From: JAJYKN01 sp035516155
GTDB taxonomy: Bacteria > Nitrospirota > UBA9217
Direction of reading: 5' to 3'
NCBI GenBank assembly: GCA_035516155.1
Contig: DATJAP010000024.1
Coordinates: 110,947-174,946, forward strand
Length of the DNA stretch: 64,000 nucleotides
The stretch's first letter is position 1, and every line of letters begins with the position of its first letter. The notes below the pieces were generated by a model. It saw only the letters and a program-made list of their open reading frames with translations, was not told the DNA's origin and did not search any database. Positions 26,509 through 35,461 of the stretch are shown here, in pieces. Both the position numbers and the translations under genes were made by a program.

Positions 26509-28224
26509 ATGGCCACGAATCACACACCAAAGGCGCTAAGAGAAGGCGCTCTCGCCGGGCATAAACTAATATGGGCCGGCATTTCAGGATTTCTTCTGCT
26601 CCTTGGTTTGCTCATGGCCGGACAGCGGTACATAGAATACAACCGTACCATTGCGAGCACCGAGGATCGCCTGATGGCGGAGGCGCGCGTTTTGGACGAG
26701 AATCTGGGCGCAAACCTGAGGTTCACCAACGTCTTATTGACCGACATCATCAGAATGCAGTACGGAGCATCCCGTACGAGCGCCGTTGAAATGAATGCAT
26801 ACCTGCGCCAACAGGCGAAGTTGTTCCCCGGCATCCGCACTCTTGTCATCGCCGACGCCCATGGCCACATTATTCGCACCAGCAGGGCAAAGATCATCGG
26901 ATTTGATGCTAGCGGTCGTGATTACTTCAAAACGGCACTCACGGTCACCGATCCGGCACGGTTGATTATTTCACGGCCCTTTCAGTCGGTGCTCGGGACT
27001 TTCGTCGTAAACGTAACAAGGAAAGTGATGGGAAAGCGTGGAGAATTTCTCGGCATTGTCTCTGCAAGTCTTGACAAGGATTACTTTGATACCCTGCTCG
27101 GGTCGGTGCTGTACGCCCCCGATAATCGGGTGAGCCTCGTATATGAAGGCGGAGATGTTTTTATATCCCTTCCGGATACGCAGGCCGATTTTGCCGGGAA
27201 AAGCCTGTTTAAATCCGGATCCCTTTTTCTACGGCACCGGGAAAGCGGAAAGCAGGTCTCGATTCAACATGGCCGCTCCTCAATGCTGGGCGATCAACGC
27301 ATCGCAGCGTTCATTACCTGCACACCTCCCGGTTTGCAGGTCGAACATCGGCTTGTCATATCGGTAAGCCGCGGCCTGGACGCTGTCCTGGCCCCCTGGC
27401 GAAGAGACACGGCCACACTAGTTGCGCTGTATGTTCTCCTGTGCGGGATCAGCTTCGCTGTCTCCGTTGTCATGATTCTCTACCGTGCGGAGCATAAAAA
27501 GGCGGAAGTGGAGCATCTAAAGCTGCGCCACCTTGAATCACTCGAGATTCTTGCCGGCGGGATGACCCATGATTTCAACAATCTCATAGCAGCCATCATC
27601 GGATTCGTCCAGATCGCAAAAAGCGAATCTCAGCCTGGGGACCTGGTACACACGACCATGACGGCGGCAATGAAAAATTGTCTCCATGCCAGAGAACTCA
27701 GTCAACGTCTCTTGACCTTTGCCACGGGAGGGGAGCACGCGAGAGTAATGAGGCCGATCACCGGAATCATAGAAGAGAGCGTGAAAGAGGTCCTGAAGGA
27801 TACACCGCTCAGAGCGGAGTTGGATCTGCCGGAAAATCTTCAACCCGTCCCGATCGATGCGGAGCAGATGAGGCAGGTCTTTTTCAATCTCGTGGAGAAC
27901 GCAAAAGAAGCAATGCCCGATGGAGGCGTCCTGAGCATTGAGGGAGAAAATATTCATCTTACCGAGAATGATGGTTTGCCGCTTCCAGCCGGGGATTACA
28001 TTATCTTGACTTTGCAGGATACGGGCATCGGCATTAAGACGGAAAATATCCCGAGGATATTTAATCCCTATTTTTCGACGAAAGATACTTACAGCCAGAA
28101 AGGCCTGGGGCTGGGGCTGGCTGTCTGCTACTCTGTCATCAGAAGGCACGGTGGGCTTATTACGATTGACTCTCAGGTTGGAAAAGGTACAACCGTTGCT
28201 ATTTATCTTCCCACGTTTGAATGA
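26509..28224 (+). CDS. Membrane sensor histidine kinase with periplasmic double-Cache domain
   Basis: A 571-residue kinase. A membrane helix at about 18-38 and another near 305-328 flank a periplasmic dCache_1-like sensor (VIADAHGHIIRTS, GRDYFKTAL, ISRPFQSVLGTFVVNVTRKV). The dimerisation/phosphorylation helix has GGMTHDFNNLIAAIIG. The ATPase domain shows NLVENAKEAM, DTGIGI and GLGLGLAV. It lacks a receiver domain and has no adjacent response regulator, so it is an orphan. The start is uncertain: a TTG 42 nt upstream coincides with the predicted -35 box, which favours 26509. Confidence 0.87.
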   Translation: MATNHTPKALREGALAGHKLIWAGISGFLLLLGLLMAGQRYIEYNRTIASTEDRLMAEARVLDENLGANLRFTNVLLTDIIRMQYGASRTSAVEMNAYLRQQAKLFPGIRTLVIADAHGHIIRTSRAKIIGFDASGRDYFKTALTVTDPARLIISRPFQSVLGTFVVNVTRKVMGKRGEFLGIVSASLDKDYFDTLLGSVLYAPDNRVSLVYEGGDVFISLPDTQADFAGKSLFKSGSLFLRHRESGKQVSIQHGRSSMLGDQRIAAFITCTPPGLQVEHRLVISVSRGLDAVLAPWRRDTATLVALYVLLCGISFAVSVVMILYRAEHKKAEVEHLKLRHLESLEILAGGMTHDFNNLIAAIIGFVQIAKSESQPGDLVHTTMTAAMKNCLHARELSQRLLTFATGGEHARVMRPITGIIEESVKEVLKDTPLRAELDLPENLQPVPIDAEQMRQVFFNLVENAKEAMPDGGVLSIEGENIHLTENDGLPLPAGDYIILTLQDTGIGIKTENIPRIFNPYFSTKDTYSQKGLGLGLAVCYSVIRRHGGLITIDSQVGKGTTVAIYLPTFE

Positions 28225-28465
28225 GATCTGAATCCACGATTATTTTGCCGGCGAAAGCGTGTGAGGATGTCCTGTTTCACAGGTAGCCGCGTCAAGCTCC
28301 CCTCAAACGGGAGAACTCCTTCCCCGGGGCATGTGAGCAGGATACGGTGACCGGCCAGTAATGCAAAAAAATAGGTTTTTGGATTTGGTGGTTGATGGCC
28401 GTAAAATTCGAATGCAAAGAATATTGAGGTCCCTGGTTGATATTTGTTCCCTCGAAAAGAGGTCA

Positions 28466-28503
28466 TTGACGAATGACGTACAATTCAGGTTATCATATAC
28501 GTC
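28466..28503 (+). promoter_or_regulatory. Toxin-antitoxin promoter with inverted repeat
   Basis: TTGACG (28466-28471) is followed 18-19 nt later by a TTATCAT -10-like stretch. GACGTA (28475-28480) and TACGTC (28498-28503) form an inverted repeat spanning the spacer and -10. This is where antitoxins of such pairs usually bind to repress their own operon. Inference from layout. Confidence 0.45.
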
Positions 28504-28517
28504 AGGAGGTGAATAAT

Positions 28518-28766
28518 ATGGCGACGAAACTTGCCCTGCGGCTCGACGAAACTGTAATTCGCAAAGCAAAGCGCGCTGCTCATATACGAGGTGTCAGCCT
28601 TTCCCAAATGGTGGCCGGTTACTTCCAAGCAGTATCCGATGGAAAAAAGAAGAAGACAGAAGCTACACCCGTTCTCGCGGAAATTTCTGGTGTGCTCGGC
28701 CCGAAGGCTGACGCGAAAAAGCTTATAGTAGGTTACCGGGAACGTATCGAAGAGAAATACCGATGA
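28518..28766 (+). CDS. DUF6364-type antitoxin
   Basis: An 82-residue protein with a ribbon-helix-helix-like N-terminus (KLALRLDETVIRKAKRAA, then SLSQMVAGYF) and a basic, Lys-rich C-terminal half that would contact the toxin. The pattern fits DUF6364 antitoxins. The start at 28518 has an ideal AGGAGGTG 7 nt upstream. It overlaps the toxin gene by 4 nt (ATGA), the usual antitoxin-first order. Confidence 0.82.
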   Translation: MATKLALRLDETVIRKAKRAAHIRGVSLSQMVAGYFQAVSDGKKKKTEATPVLAEISGVLGPKADAKKLIVGYRERIEEKYR

Positions 28767-29182
28767 AAATCATCCTTTGCGATATTAACTTCATCCTGGA
28801 TATTTTCCTCAATAGGGAGCCGTTCTATTCTCCTGCTGCACAGATCTTTCCCATGGTTGAGGCGAAGCAACTAGATGGGTATCTATGCGCGAACAGTTTT
28901 CCAATCCTCTTTTATATCCTTGTGAAAGAGCTAAAGCGGGACAAAGCAATGAAGATATTGGAAAAGGTGCGGATCGTCTTCCGAGTAGCTGCTGTAGATG
29001 AAAAAGTAATTGATTTGTCGCTTGCATCAGATTTTAGAGATTTCAAGGACGCAGTTCAATATTCTTCCGCGGTCAGTACGAAGGTAGATTGTCTCATCAC
29101 TAGGAACAAGATTGATTATAGAGCCAGTGACCTTTCTATCATGACCCCGGAAGAATTTCTTGCAGCCGCCTCTATGGGATGA
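28763..29182 (+). CDS. PIN-domain toxin (VapC-like ribonuclease)
   Basis: A 139-residue PIN protein. Acidic residues expected at the metal site appear in ILCDINFILDIFLNREPF (D7 and D13), near RDFKDAVQYSSA and in VDCLITRNKIDY. Such proteins cleave RNA until the cognate antitoxin binds. Overlap with the antitoxin stop (ATGA) supports a two-gene operon. RNA target unknown. Confidence 0.85.
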   Translation: MKIILCDINFILDIFLNREPFYSPAAQIFPMVEAKQLDGYLCANSFPILFYILVKELKRDKAMKILEKVRIVFRVAAVDEKVIDLSLASDFRDFKDAVQYSSAVSTKVDCLITRNKIDYRASDLSIMTPEEFLAAASMG

Positions 29183-29383
29183 TTCAACCCAATAGTCCGA
29201 ATTTTAAAACGCTGGTACAGTTTCACAAAGTATCAAAATCAACCGGAAAATCCGGATACCCAAAAAATGAAGCGATGTTCGCGGCGAGGGGGGGAACAAT
29301 GTCCAGTGCGTGATGGAAAAGAGTTTTTGAGTGCTTCGACAATGCTTCGACGGGCTCAGGAGTGCTCGCCTCGAAGTTACCTG

Positions 29384-29578
29384 CTAATCGACACATCTCA
29401 CATGATATTCGCTTCTGAAAAAATCACACTTCAGGCAATGGTGTAGTTTATCATGAAACGTATCCTGTTTCTCGTCATTGCAGAGGGTCCCCAGTACAAG
29501 GGCGCACTGCCTTCCATCGGAAGGATATGCAGGGCAGAACTCACGACAACGGCATTTTTTAAAGTCCCAACAATACAT
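29384..29578 (-). CDS. Small two-CW-type cysteine-rich protein
   Basis: A 64-residue protein starting MYCWDFKKC, with nine cysteines in CW-x5-C, FCPAYP-x4-QC, GTLC and CLKCDFF. This spacing is what is seen in the two-CW domain, found alone or fused to chemoreceptors and sensors. It probably binds metal or an Fe-S cluster. AAGGA lies about 12 nt before the ATG. No partner gene is adjacent. Confidence 0.65.
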   Translation of the reverse strand: MYCWDFKKCRCREFCPAYPSDGRQCALVLGTLCNDEKQDTFHDKLHHCLKCDFFRSEYHVRCVD

Positions 29579-29936
29579 GATTGAGCACGTCCTTTCTCCG
29601 AGAACGCTTTTGTGACTTCATCACTCGTTCTCCTGCACCCAACGCGTCCAATACCCTCTTTGGAATCCTCCAATCGAAAACAAAGCTAATATATTGATAT
29701 TATTATGTATTATTTATGGTTGCCCTCATCTTGTAATGCTTGTCGCCCGGTCACCTCATATGGTCCGGAGCCGTTATTTTAGGATAGCACAATAAATTTA
29801 GTTTTTCAAGTTTTTGTTGTTTATTGGGGGGGGACGCCAGGACCAGGGCCAACCCATGTGGTCATTGTTGCGAGACAGGCGTTGCTGCAACCGGACTTGT
29901 TATCTTATTCATCACGCTAGGCTTGCACCGGCCATA
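29579..29936. other. AT-rich intergenic stretch
   Basis: Contains a G8 run at 29826-29833. A hairpin with 8-bp arms (TGCACCGG/CCGGTGCA) spans the methyltransferase stop just to the right; it lacks a U-tract on the minus strand. A membrane-like fragment (ATGLVILFITLGLH) in one plus frame has no start or ribosome-binding site. Confidence 0.4.
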
Positions 29937-30566
29937 CTACCGCCGGTGCATGAAGACGTACACGGCACGATGGATAGCGAATCTGCCTGTAACACTGACC
30001 AGCTTCAGTTCTTCTATGCGAAAGTACGGATCAAAGAGTTCTCTGATCTCATTTTCAGAGGAGAAATAGAGAACAGTGCCCAGTCGCGTTTCCCTGTATT
30101 TCCCCGCGGCGCCGAATTGCGGATCCTTCTCGCTGAAGCAAAGGGACAGATAACTTGCTCCCGGATTGAGCTTTCTAGAAATGTTCTCAACATATTTCTT
30201 TCTTTCCTCCGGAAAGATATGGTGCAGAAGTTCCCAATCGTAGCCGAAGTCGAAAGTGCCCTCGACCTCTTTCAGGTCGCCAAGAACGTCAGACACGATA
30301 AAATTACTGTGCAACTCTTTCTTTCTGGCATTTTCCCTCGCGATCCCTATAGCCGTAGGAGAGATATCCACTCCGGTGACATTAAACCCCTTGCTACTGA
30401 GATAAAGCGCAGCGTGGCCGAGGCCGCACCCAAATTCGACAGCCGTACACGGTTGGACGCTTCCTTTGTCGATTAACTCGACGAGCGCGTCCGGTGGCGC
30501 CTCGGTATTCCAGGGGATCTGATCGGGAGACATCTTTCTGTATATCTCATCCATCTCAATCAGCAT
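29937..30566 (-). CDS. Class I SAM-dependent methyltransferase
   Basis: A 209-residue methyltransferase. The SAM loop is VEFGCGLGHAALYL, followed by the acidic VTGVDISPTAI, and later WELLHHIFPEERKKYVENI. The layout resembles thiopurine/TehB-like small-molecule methyltransferases. The start at 30566 has AAGAGGTG 4 nt upstream; a longer in-frame extension to 30662 is not supported. Substrate unknown. It sits alone in an AT-richer stretch. Confidence 0.8.
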   Translation of the reverse strand: MLIEMDEIYRKMSPDQIPWNTEAPPDALVELIDKGSVQPCTAVEFGCGLGHAALYLSSKGFNVTGVDISPTAIGIARENARKKELHSNFIVSDVLGDLKEVEGTFDFGYDWELLHHIFPEERKKYVENISRKLNPGASYLSLCFSEKDPQFGAAGKYRETRLGTVLYFSSENEIRELFDPYFRIEELKLVSVTGRFAIHRAVYVFMHRR

Positions 30567-31134
30567 AGGCACCTCTTCTTTAATACGAATCCGAGAGTGG
30601 TAGTGATAATGCAGAAATACTCTATAACTACTTTTAAAGGATTCTTGTTCAGACGTCAACAATAATATTATGTATCCGCGTTGGCATTTTCTCTTGATTT
30701 TATGCTGTATTAACAGCCGATAAAATATTCAATGAACATCAGAGGAAACTCGGGATGAACTTTGGGGAGCCCGGCGCAAAGACCATGATCGTTTTCTAAA
30801 TGCTGTTGGGTTTCACTCCATTCTAACCAACGCAGTACTGTTCACACAACAAACGGGCCGTGAGGGGCGCTAAAACCGCGCTATTCCCCCTGCATATGTT
30901 TTAACTATTATTTGGCATCTCCTCTTTATGAATCGCCGGTCCCATTCTTGCGGGTGGTTGATGATACTGATTTATTTTAAATGAAATGTAAGGTTCTGGT
31001 TGTGACGTATGATGGCGAATTCTTCCAGTATCATTCCATAGTTGCATCATCTTGAAACATCAATATTACATTTAGACTATTAGGGAGGGTGGTGCTATAA
31101 TGTCGTAGAAAAATATGGCGAGGAGGAATTCAAC
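30567..31134. other. Intergenic region before tatA
   Basis: About 570 bp, AT-rich, with no supported gene. A 14-codon fragment at about 30754 is too short to judge. The only signal is the -10 element of tatA at its right end. Confidence 0.4.
31096..31101 (+). promoter_or_regulatory. Probable -10 box of tatA
   Basis: A perfect TATAAT 34 nt before the tatA ATG. The -35 region (around 31072-31078, TTAGACT) is poor. Confidence 0.35.
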
Positions 31135-31338
31135 ATGTTTGAAGGACTTTTTCGGCCACTGCATCTGCTCTTAATTCTCTTAATTGTGTTAATAATTTTT
31201 GGAGCTGGAAGGCTACCGGAAATTGGCGAAGGACTGGGGAAAAGTATAAGGGCATTTAAGAAAGCCATTTCAGGCGAAGATGAACAAAAAGACAAGTCCA
31301 AGCCTGGAGAACACACAGACGATAAAAAGAGTCAATAG
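31135..31338 (+). CDS. tatA: Twin-arginine translocase subunit TatA/TatE
   Basis: A 67-residue protein with the TatA plan: a single N-terminal hydrophobic helix (LHLLLILLIVLIIFGAG), the hinge RLPEIGEGLGKSI, an amphipathic helix RAFKKAISG and a charged tail. TatA oligomers form the pore for folded proteins. AGGAGGAA lies 6 nt upstream. No tatB or tatC nearby, so it is probably an extra or orphan copy. Confidence 0.93.
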   Translation: MFEGLFRPLHLLLILLIVLIIFGAGRLPEIGEGLGKSIRAFKKAISGEDEQKDKSKPGEHTDDKKSQ

Positions 31339-31468
31339 AAAGGGACCTCTGCTGAAATACTGACTGTTGATTCCTTCCGGTGACGGTCGACATTTGCGCC
31401 TTGTATACAGACGATGCTTCACATCGCAATTTGACAGAAAGATTGGATACAATGAGAAAGATAGTATC

Positions 31469-31795
31469 ATGAATATCTCTGGGGGCTGTATGAATGGAGA
31501 TGTATGTTTACCCGATAAATCGCAAATCGCGCGTGAGATTCTCGCGTATTTGACAAAGCACCCGGATGCACAGGAGACGTTGGATGGTATTGTGCAAGGC
31601 TGGCTTCTCGACCGGGGGAACAAGTATAAACAAACAATGGTACATGAAGTAGTGAAGGACCTTGTTTTAGAAGGAACGATTCTAGAGAATAAAATACCGG
31701 GTTCGCATGCGGTATACCGGCTTAACCTGGCCAAGCGGGATAGAATGAGAGAATTGATGAAAAAAAAGGGGAAAAAAGATCAGCCCCTCCGGTAA
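31469..31795 (+). CDS. Hypothetical protein, possibly winged-helix
   Basis: A 108-residue protein with no recognised family. The centre (DKSQIAREILAYLTKHPDA, then WLLDRG and VHEVVKDLVLEGTILE) looks like a helix-helix-helix-strand wing of the kind used to bind nucleic acid. The end is very basic. Start is uncertain between 31469 and 31490. It lies 130 nt after tatA on the same strand. Confidence 0.6.
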   Translation: MNISGGCMNGDVCLPDKSQIAREILAYLTKHPDAQETLDGIVQGWLLDRGNKYKQTMVHEVVKDLVLEGTILENKIPGSHAVYRLNLAKRDRMRELMKKKGKKDQPLR

Positions 31796-32048
31796 GTATC
31801 GGCAGTCGCATTTTATAAACCGCAATTCACTGCGAAACTTAATTATTCAGGTCCAATAATATATTAATTCCTTCTTTTCCGGGAAAGGAGGAACATCCCG
31901 AAACTGTTAACGTTTCCCTTTCTCGAACGTTATTAAGATATGAACCTGTACTCTCCGCTCGAAACCTAATAATATTATTAGATATTTTTGACTTTATCGG
32001 CTATACTTACAGAAGTGAAATAGGAAAACTTCTAAGCTGGAGTCTTGC

Positions 32049-32717
32049 ATGATATTATTCGGTGTTTCTAACATGCTGAGTGACATCTATGAGTGTGTGA
32101 ACTTGCAGGGCAAGAAGGTCACGAAGATTGTTCTGAATGTGCCGGAACTGAAGCGTGAGCGCACGAAAGACTTTGAAACACGGCTCAGTGAATTCCGTGA
32201 GCGGCCAGAGATCACGCCTTTAGAGGAGTTTACTCCTCAGAAAGGCGAAGAGTATTTCGTTGTGCCAACCACATCAAGAAAGTCCGCTCTGGTAGAATTC
32301 CTCAAGAGCAATTATCAGCTGCAGTTCTCGCAACTCATTCATCCGGCGGCATATGTTTCTCCCTTGGCGAAGATTGGACAAGGCGTCTTTATCGGCGCCA
32401 ATAGTGTAATTAGCCCAGGATGTGATATCAAGGACTTCGTATTCATCAACCACGGAGTAACCGTGGGACACGACACGATCCTCCATGACTACGTGCGGTT
32501 GAATCCCGGATGCAACATTGCCGGCCACGTTGAGATATTTGACAATGCGATAGTTTGTCTTGGCGCCAACATCATAGAAGAACTCCTCATCGGGAAAGGG
32601 GCTGTGGTCGCTGCCGGAGCAGTCGTTATCAAGGATGTAGAAGAAAAAAACCTCGTTGCAGGCATTCCGGCGGTTGTGAAGAAAGTTTATAATAGACGTG
32701 CCAGTGACGTAGATTGA
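32049..32717 (+). CDS. Left-handed beta-helix acetyltransferase (NeuD/PglD-like)
   Basis: A 222-residue protein. The N-terminal ~95 residues form a small Rossmann-like domain (MILFGVSNMLSDIYECV). The rest is hexapeptide repeats (PLAKIGQGVFIGANSVISPG, GKGAVVAAGAVVIKDV). The likely catalytic histidine lies in FINHGVTVGHDT. Family members O- or N-acetylate nucleotide sugars for surface glycans using acetyl-CoA. No other glycan gene is adjacent. GGAG is 8 nt upstream. Confidence 0.8.
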   Translation: MILFGVSNMLSDIYECVNLQGKKVTKIVLNVPELKRERTKDFETRLSEFRERPEITPLEEFTPQKGEEYFVVPTTSRKSALVEFLKSNYQLQFSQLIHPAAYVSPLAKIGQGVFIGANSVISPGCDIKDFVFINHGVTVGHDTILHDYVRLNPGCNIAGHVEIFDNAIVCLGANIIEELLIGKGAVVAAGAVVIKDVEEKNLVAGIPAVVKKVYNRRASDVD

Positions 32718-33508
32718 TATGCAACCATCAAAAGAATAAGGCGCGGGACTTGACCGGAGTCACAACAAGGTTATTGGCCTCATAAGTCTTTCCCTTCGTC
32801 ATTGCCGTCGCTGCGGATGCCGGCAAATCATCCGGTCGTTTATAAGCAATTAACAACCCGAATCTCTTGGCTGGTTCCATCATTGGGAACCGCACACGAA
32901 GAGGCGTTGATCGGACTGCCAAGGGTTGGTGCAGAAACGGAAATCCCGTTTGCAGTACGCATTGAAAGGCCCCGTCCTGAACGCGTTGCAATTGCATTCC
33001 TTTGAAACATACCAGGTTTCATTCTGTATTTTTTGGAATGCCCCCCTAAAGCCCCATTGCTGTTGTCGACATCTTCTCAATAGCATCAGAAGAATCTCAG
33101 CCAAGGTAATTCGCTATGTGAAAATTTAGTGTATTATAGTCATGTAGGATATTTACCCTGATGTTCAGCACAAGACAGATTTATCAAGGGATATCGACAT
33201 ATGAAACTTGCATAACCGCGGATACTTGACATACTTATAATCATGCGCTAGCTTTGAATCAAAGCGAAGGGGAATTTGCTTAAATATGCAAAACCTTTCG
33301 GTATGTCTCGAGGACGATTTTTGCGGACGCTCCAGTCAAAAAGAAGGCCGATTTTTACCCTGCAGTGCAATTCACGTCCCGCACTTCGTGGCGGTTACGT
33401 TTCTCGGAGATTGTATGCATCATGTTGTATGTTACATAATCCGCGGGTCATCTTCGGTTTTTTTGCTTGGATAGCCGAACCAGTATCATCATTAGCCGGA
33501 GTGAAATA
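32718..33508. other. 790-bp stretch with no intact gene
   Basis: Frames on the minus strand at 32728-33104 give broken pieces in several frames and may be a decayed gene, but I cannot name one. No terminal repeats or transposase fragments were recognised. A TATAAT at 33235-33240 lacks a proper -35. Confidence 0.4.
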
Positions 33509-34267
33509 ATGAGCACGCCTCTCGAAAAAAAATCCACTTTGGAGGACATACGGAAACGATTTGACAGCGATGTTGACCGTTTCTCAAACCTCGAAACGGG
33601 CCAAGCTGCCACTGTCGATGCCTCGCTCGCAATGGATTTGATTGCCCAAGCTGCGGTCTCGTCCACTCCAAACATACGAAGGGTGCTTGATATCGGCTGT
33701 GGTGCTGGCAACAACACTCTCCGACTTCTTCAGTACGCATGTCCCTTTGATTGTGACCTCGTCGATTTGAGTCAAGCCATGCTCGAAAGGGCGCATGCCC
33801 GTATTGCAGCAGTCAATTCAGGTGAAATCAGAATGCTCCAGGGTGACTTTCGCTCTCTCGATTTACCGGACCAAAGATATGATGTCATCTTGGCAGCTGC
33901 CGTTTTACATCACTTGCGAGATGACCAAGACTGGGAACTGGCATTTCGCAAAATTTATAGGCTGACAGCCCCGGGGGGAAGTCTCTGGATAACGGATTTG
34001 GTATCTCACGAAAATGAGCCGGTCCAAAGAATGATGTGGGATCGGTATGGAGAATATTTATGTTCACGGGGAGGAGAAGAGTATAAAAATAAGGTATTTG
34101 CATACATCGACAAGGAAGACTCACCACGTTCGGTCACATATCAACTGGATTTGCTTCGGAGCGTTGGGTTCGACCATGTGGAGCTCTTACACAAGAACTC
34201 GTGCTTTGCGGCTTTTGGCGCCATGAAGAGTGACGAACCAGGGGCTGATGTCGGATGCCGCAAATAG
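33509..34267 (+). CDS. Class I SAM-dependent methyltransferase
   Basis: A 252-residue methyltransferase with the SAM loop RRVLDIGCGAGNNTLRLL, the acidic CDLVDLSQAML, the binding loop MLQGDFRSLD and AAAVLHHLRDDQDW. It resembles tRNA- or quinone-type methyltransferases of the UbiE/CmoA group but no subgroup is certain. GGAGTGAA lies just before the ATG at 33509. Not obviously linked to its neighbours. Confidence 0.8.
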   Translation: MSTPLEKKSTLEDIRKRFDSDVDRFSNLETGQAATVDASLAMDLIAQAAVSSTPNIRRVLDIGCGAGNNTLRLLQYACPFDCDLVDLSQAMLERAHARIAAVNSGEIRMLQGDFRSLDLPDQRYDVILAAAVLHHLRDDQDWELAFRKIYRLTAPGGSLWITDLVSHENEPVQRMMWDRYGEYLCSRGGEEYKNKVFAYIDKEDSPRSVTYQLDLLRSVGFDHVELLHKNSCFAAFGAMKSDEPGADVGCRK

Positions 34268-34483
34268 CGCAGTCCTCTCCCTTTACTAAACGATTGTTGA
34301 AATTTATAAAAAAACGCACCTTTCATTCCGCAGTGGTCAGCCAGAGTTGCAGTTTAGCGGCTGGTATACTTTTGTCGCTGTATTAAAGGTGGCTCCCATG
34401 CTCGAGCAGCATGTATATTTCACTCGACAATCCTCGAAGAACGCAAAAATCCTCGAAGGCTAATTCACGGGGAAGGAGGCGCT

Positions 34484-34924
34484 ATGCCAACTGAGCCGTA
34501 TATGACCACTATCGCTAGAAATATCCAACTCTCTGTCGCCCCTGTTTTTCTTCTGACTGCTATCGGAACCACAATCGCTATCCTTGCGAATCGGTTAGGC
34601 CGCATTGTTGACCGGGCACGTGTCCTGGAAGAACGTATTGCTGCCGTGCCCGTGCAGGGAGGGGCTGCCATCCAAACAGAGCTCGCCACGCTGTCCCAAC
34701 GTGCGAAACTCATGAATCTGGCAATCACATTGGGAACCGTATGCGCACTTTTCATTTGTATCATGATCGCTTCCATGTTTATTGGAGTGTTTCTCTCACT
34801 CGATCTTGCCGTATTTGTCGCTTTGCTTTTTGTGACGGCCATGCTCTTTTTTATAGGTGCTCTTTTGGCATTCTTACGTGAAGTCTTTGTCGCGGTCAAA
34901 GCACTACAAATTGGAATGAGGTAG
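34484..34924 (+). CDS. DUF2721 membrane protein
   Basis: A 146-residue protein fitting DUF2721: an N-terminal hydrophobic helix (LSVAPVFLLTAIGTTIAILANRL), a basic R-rich linker (RLGRIVDRARVLEERI) and two further helices in residues 72-140. GGAAGGAGG precedes the ATG. Function is unknown in all members I know of. Confidence 0.82.
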   Translation: MPTEPYMTTIARNIQLSVAPVFLLTAIGTTIAILANRLGRIVDRARVLEERIAAVPVQGGAAIQTELATLSQRAKLMNLAITLGTVCALFICIMIASMFIGVFLSLDLAVFVALLFVTAMLFFIGALLAFLREVFVAVKALQIGMR

Positions 34925-35461
34925 GATGCTATGTGCCGCATCGTTGTAGGTAAAAATAGAGACGTGAGAACGAAGAAAGAAAGCGGGATACTACCCGAGG
35001 TATGCTCTAAGAGGGTGCGGCAGTCTGGATTGATACTTTTTTCATCTCCTTATAATCAATCAACAAATTACGCCTATGCTCAAGACGTCATGTATTTCGG
35101 CCCCCAGTCTTGAATCTGATGGGTTCGAAAAGGCCGCTGAGAATTGACCATGCCGAGAAAATCGAATCGTTATCTTATTGATACGGGACCTACAAAGGCC
35201 AAACAATTGTGGGCGTTTGTCGGAAATAAGGAAAGCTTTATCAATTTTGTCGGCTCAGAGCTTTTGTAAAAAATGTGCCCGGTGAAACGGGCCAACTGCT
35301 GATAGTTCGCGGCACAAGCATCGGACGGTCAGCCTCAAGACAGACGTGGAAAGCTTCCTCAGCAGGGACCATTTGCATCGTTACCAGGAGGAAGCACAGG
35401 CGATCGTTAACGATGCTCTGCAGCCGGGGATTCCGTTCAGGACAAGGATGGAGGGGAGCCA
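34925..35461. other. Intergenic region with a short open frame running into glgP
   Basis: A 39-codon ORF (35150-35269) is too short to judge. An open frame from 35286 ends in a TGA (35463-35465) that overlaps the glgP ATG; it reads like coding sequence in its second half but has no start codon of its own. It may be the remnant of an upstream gene. Confidence 0.35.

Noticed and set aside
29826..29833. G8 run as a possible phase-variation tract
   Set aside because: It is not inside or just before any supported gene.
32728..33104. Several overlapping minus-strand frames as a gene
   Set aside because: Frames break repeatedly and I could not recognise any domain.
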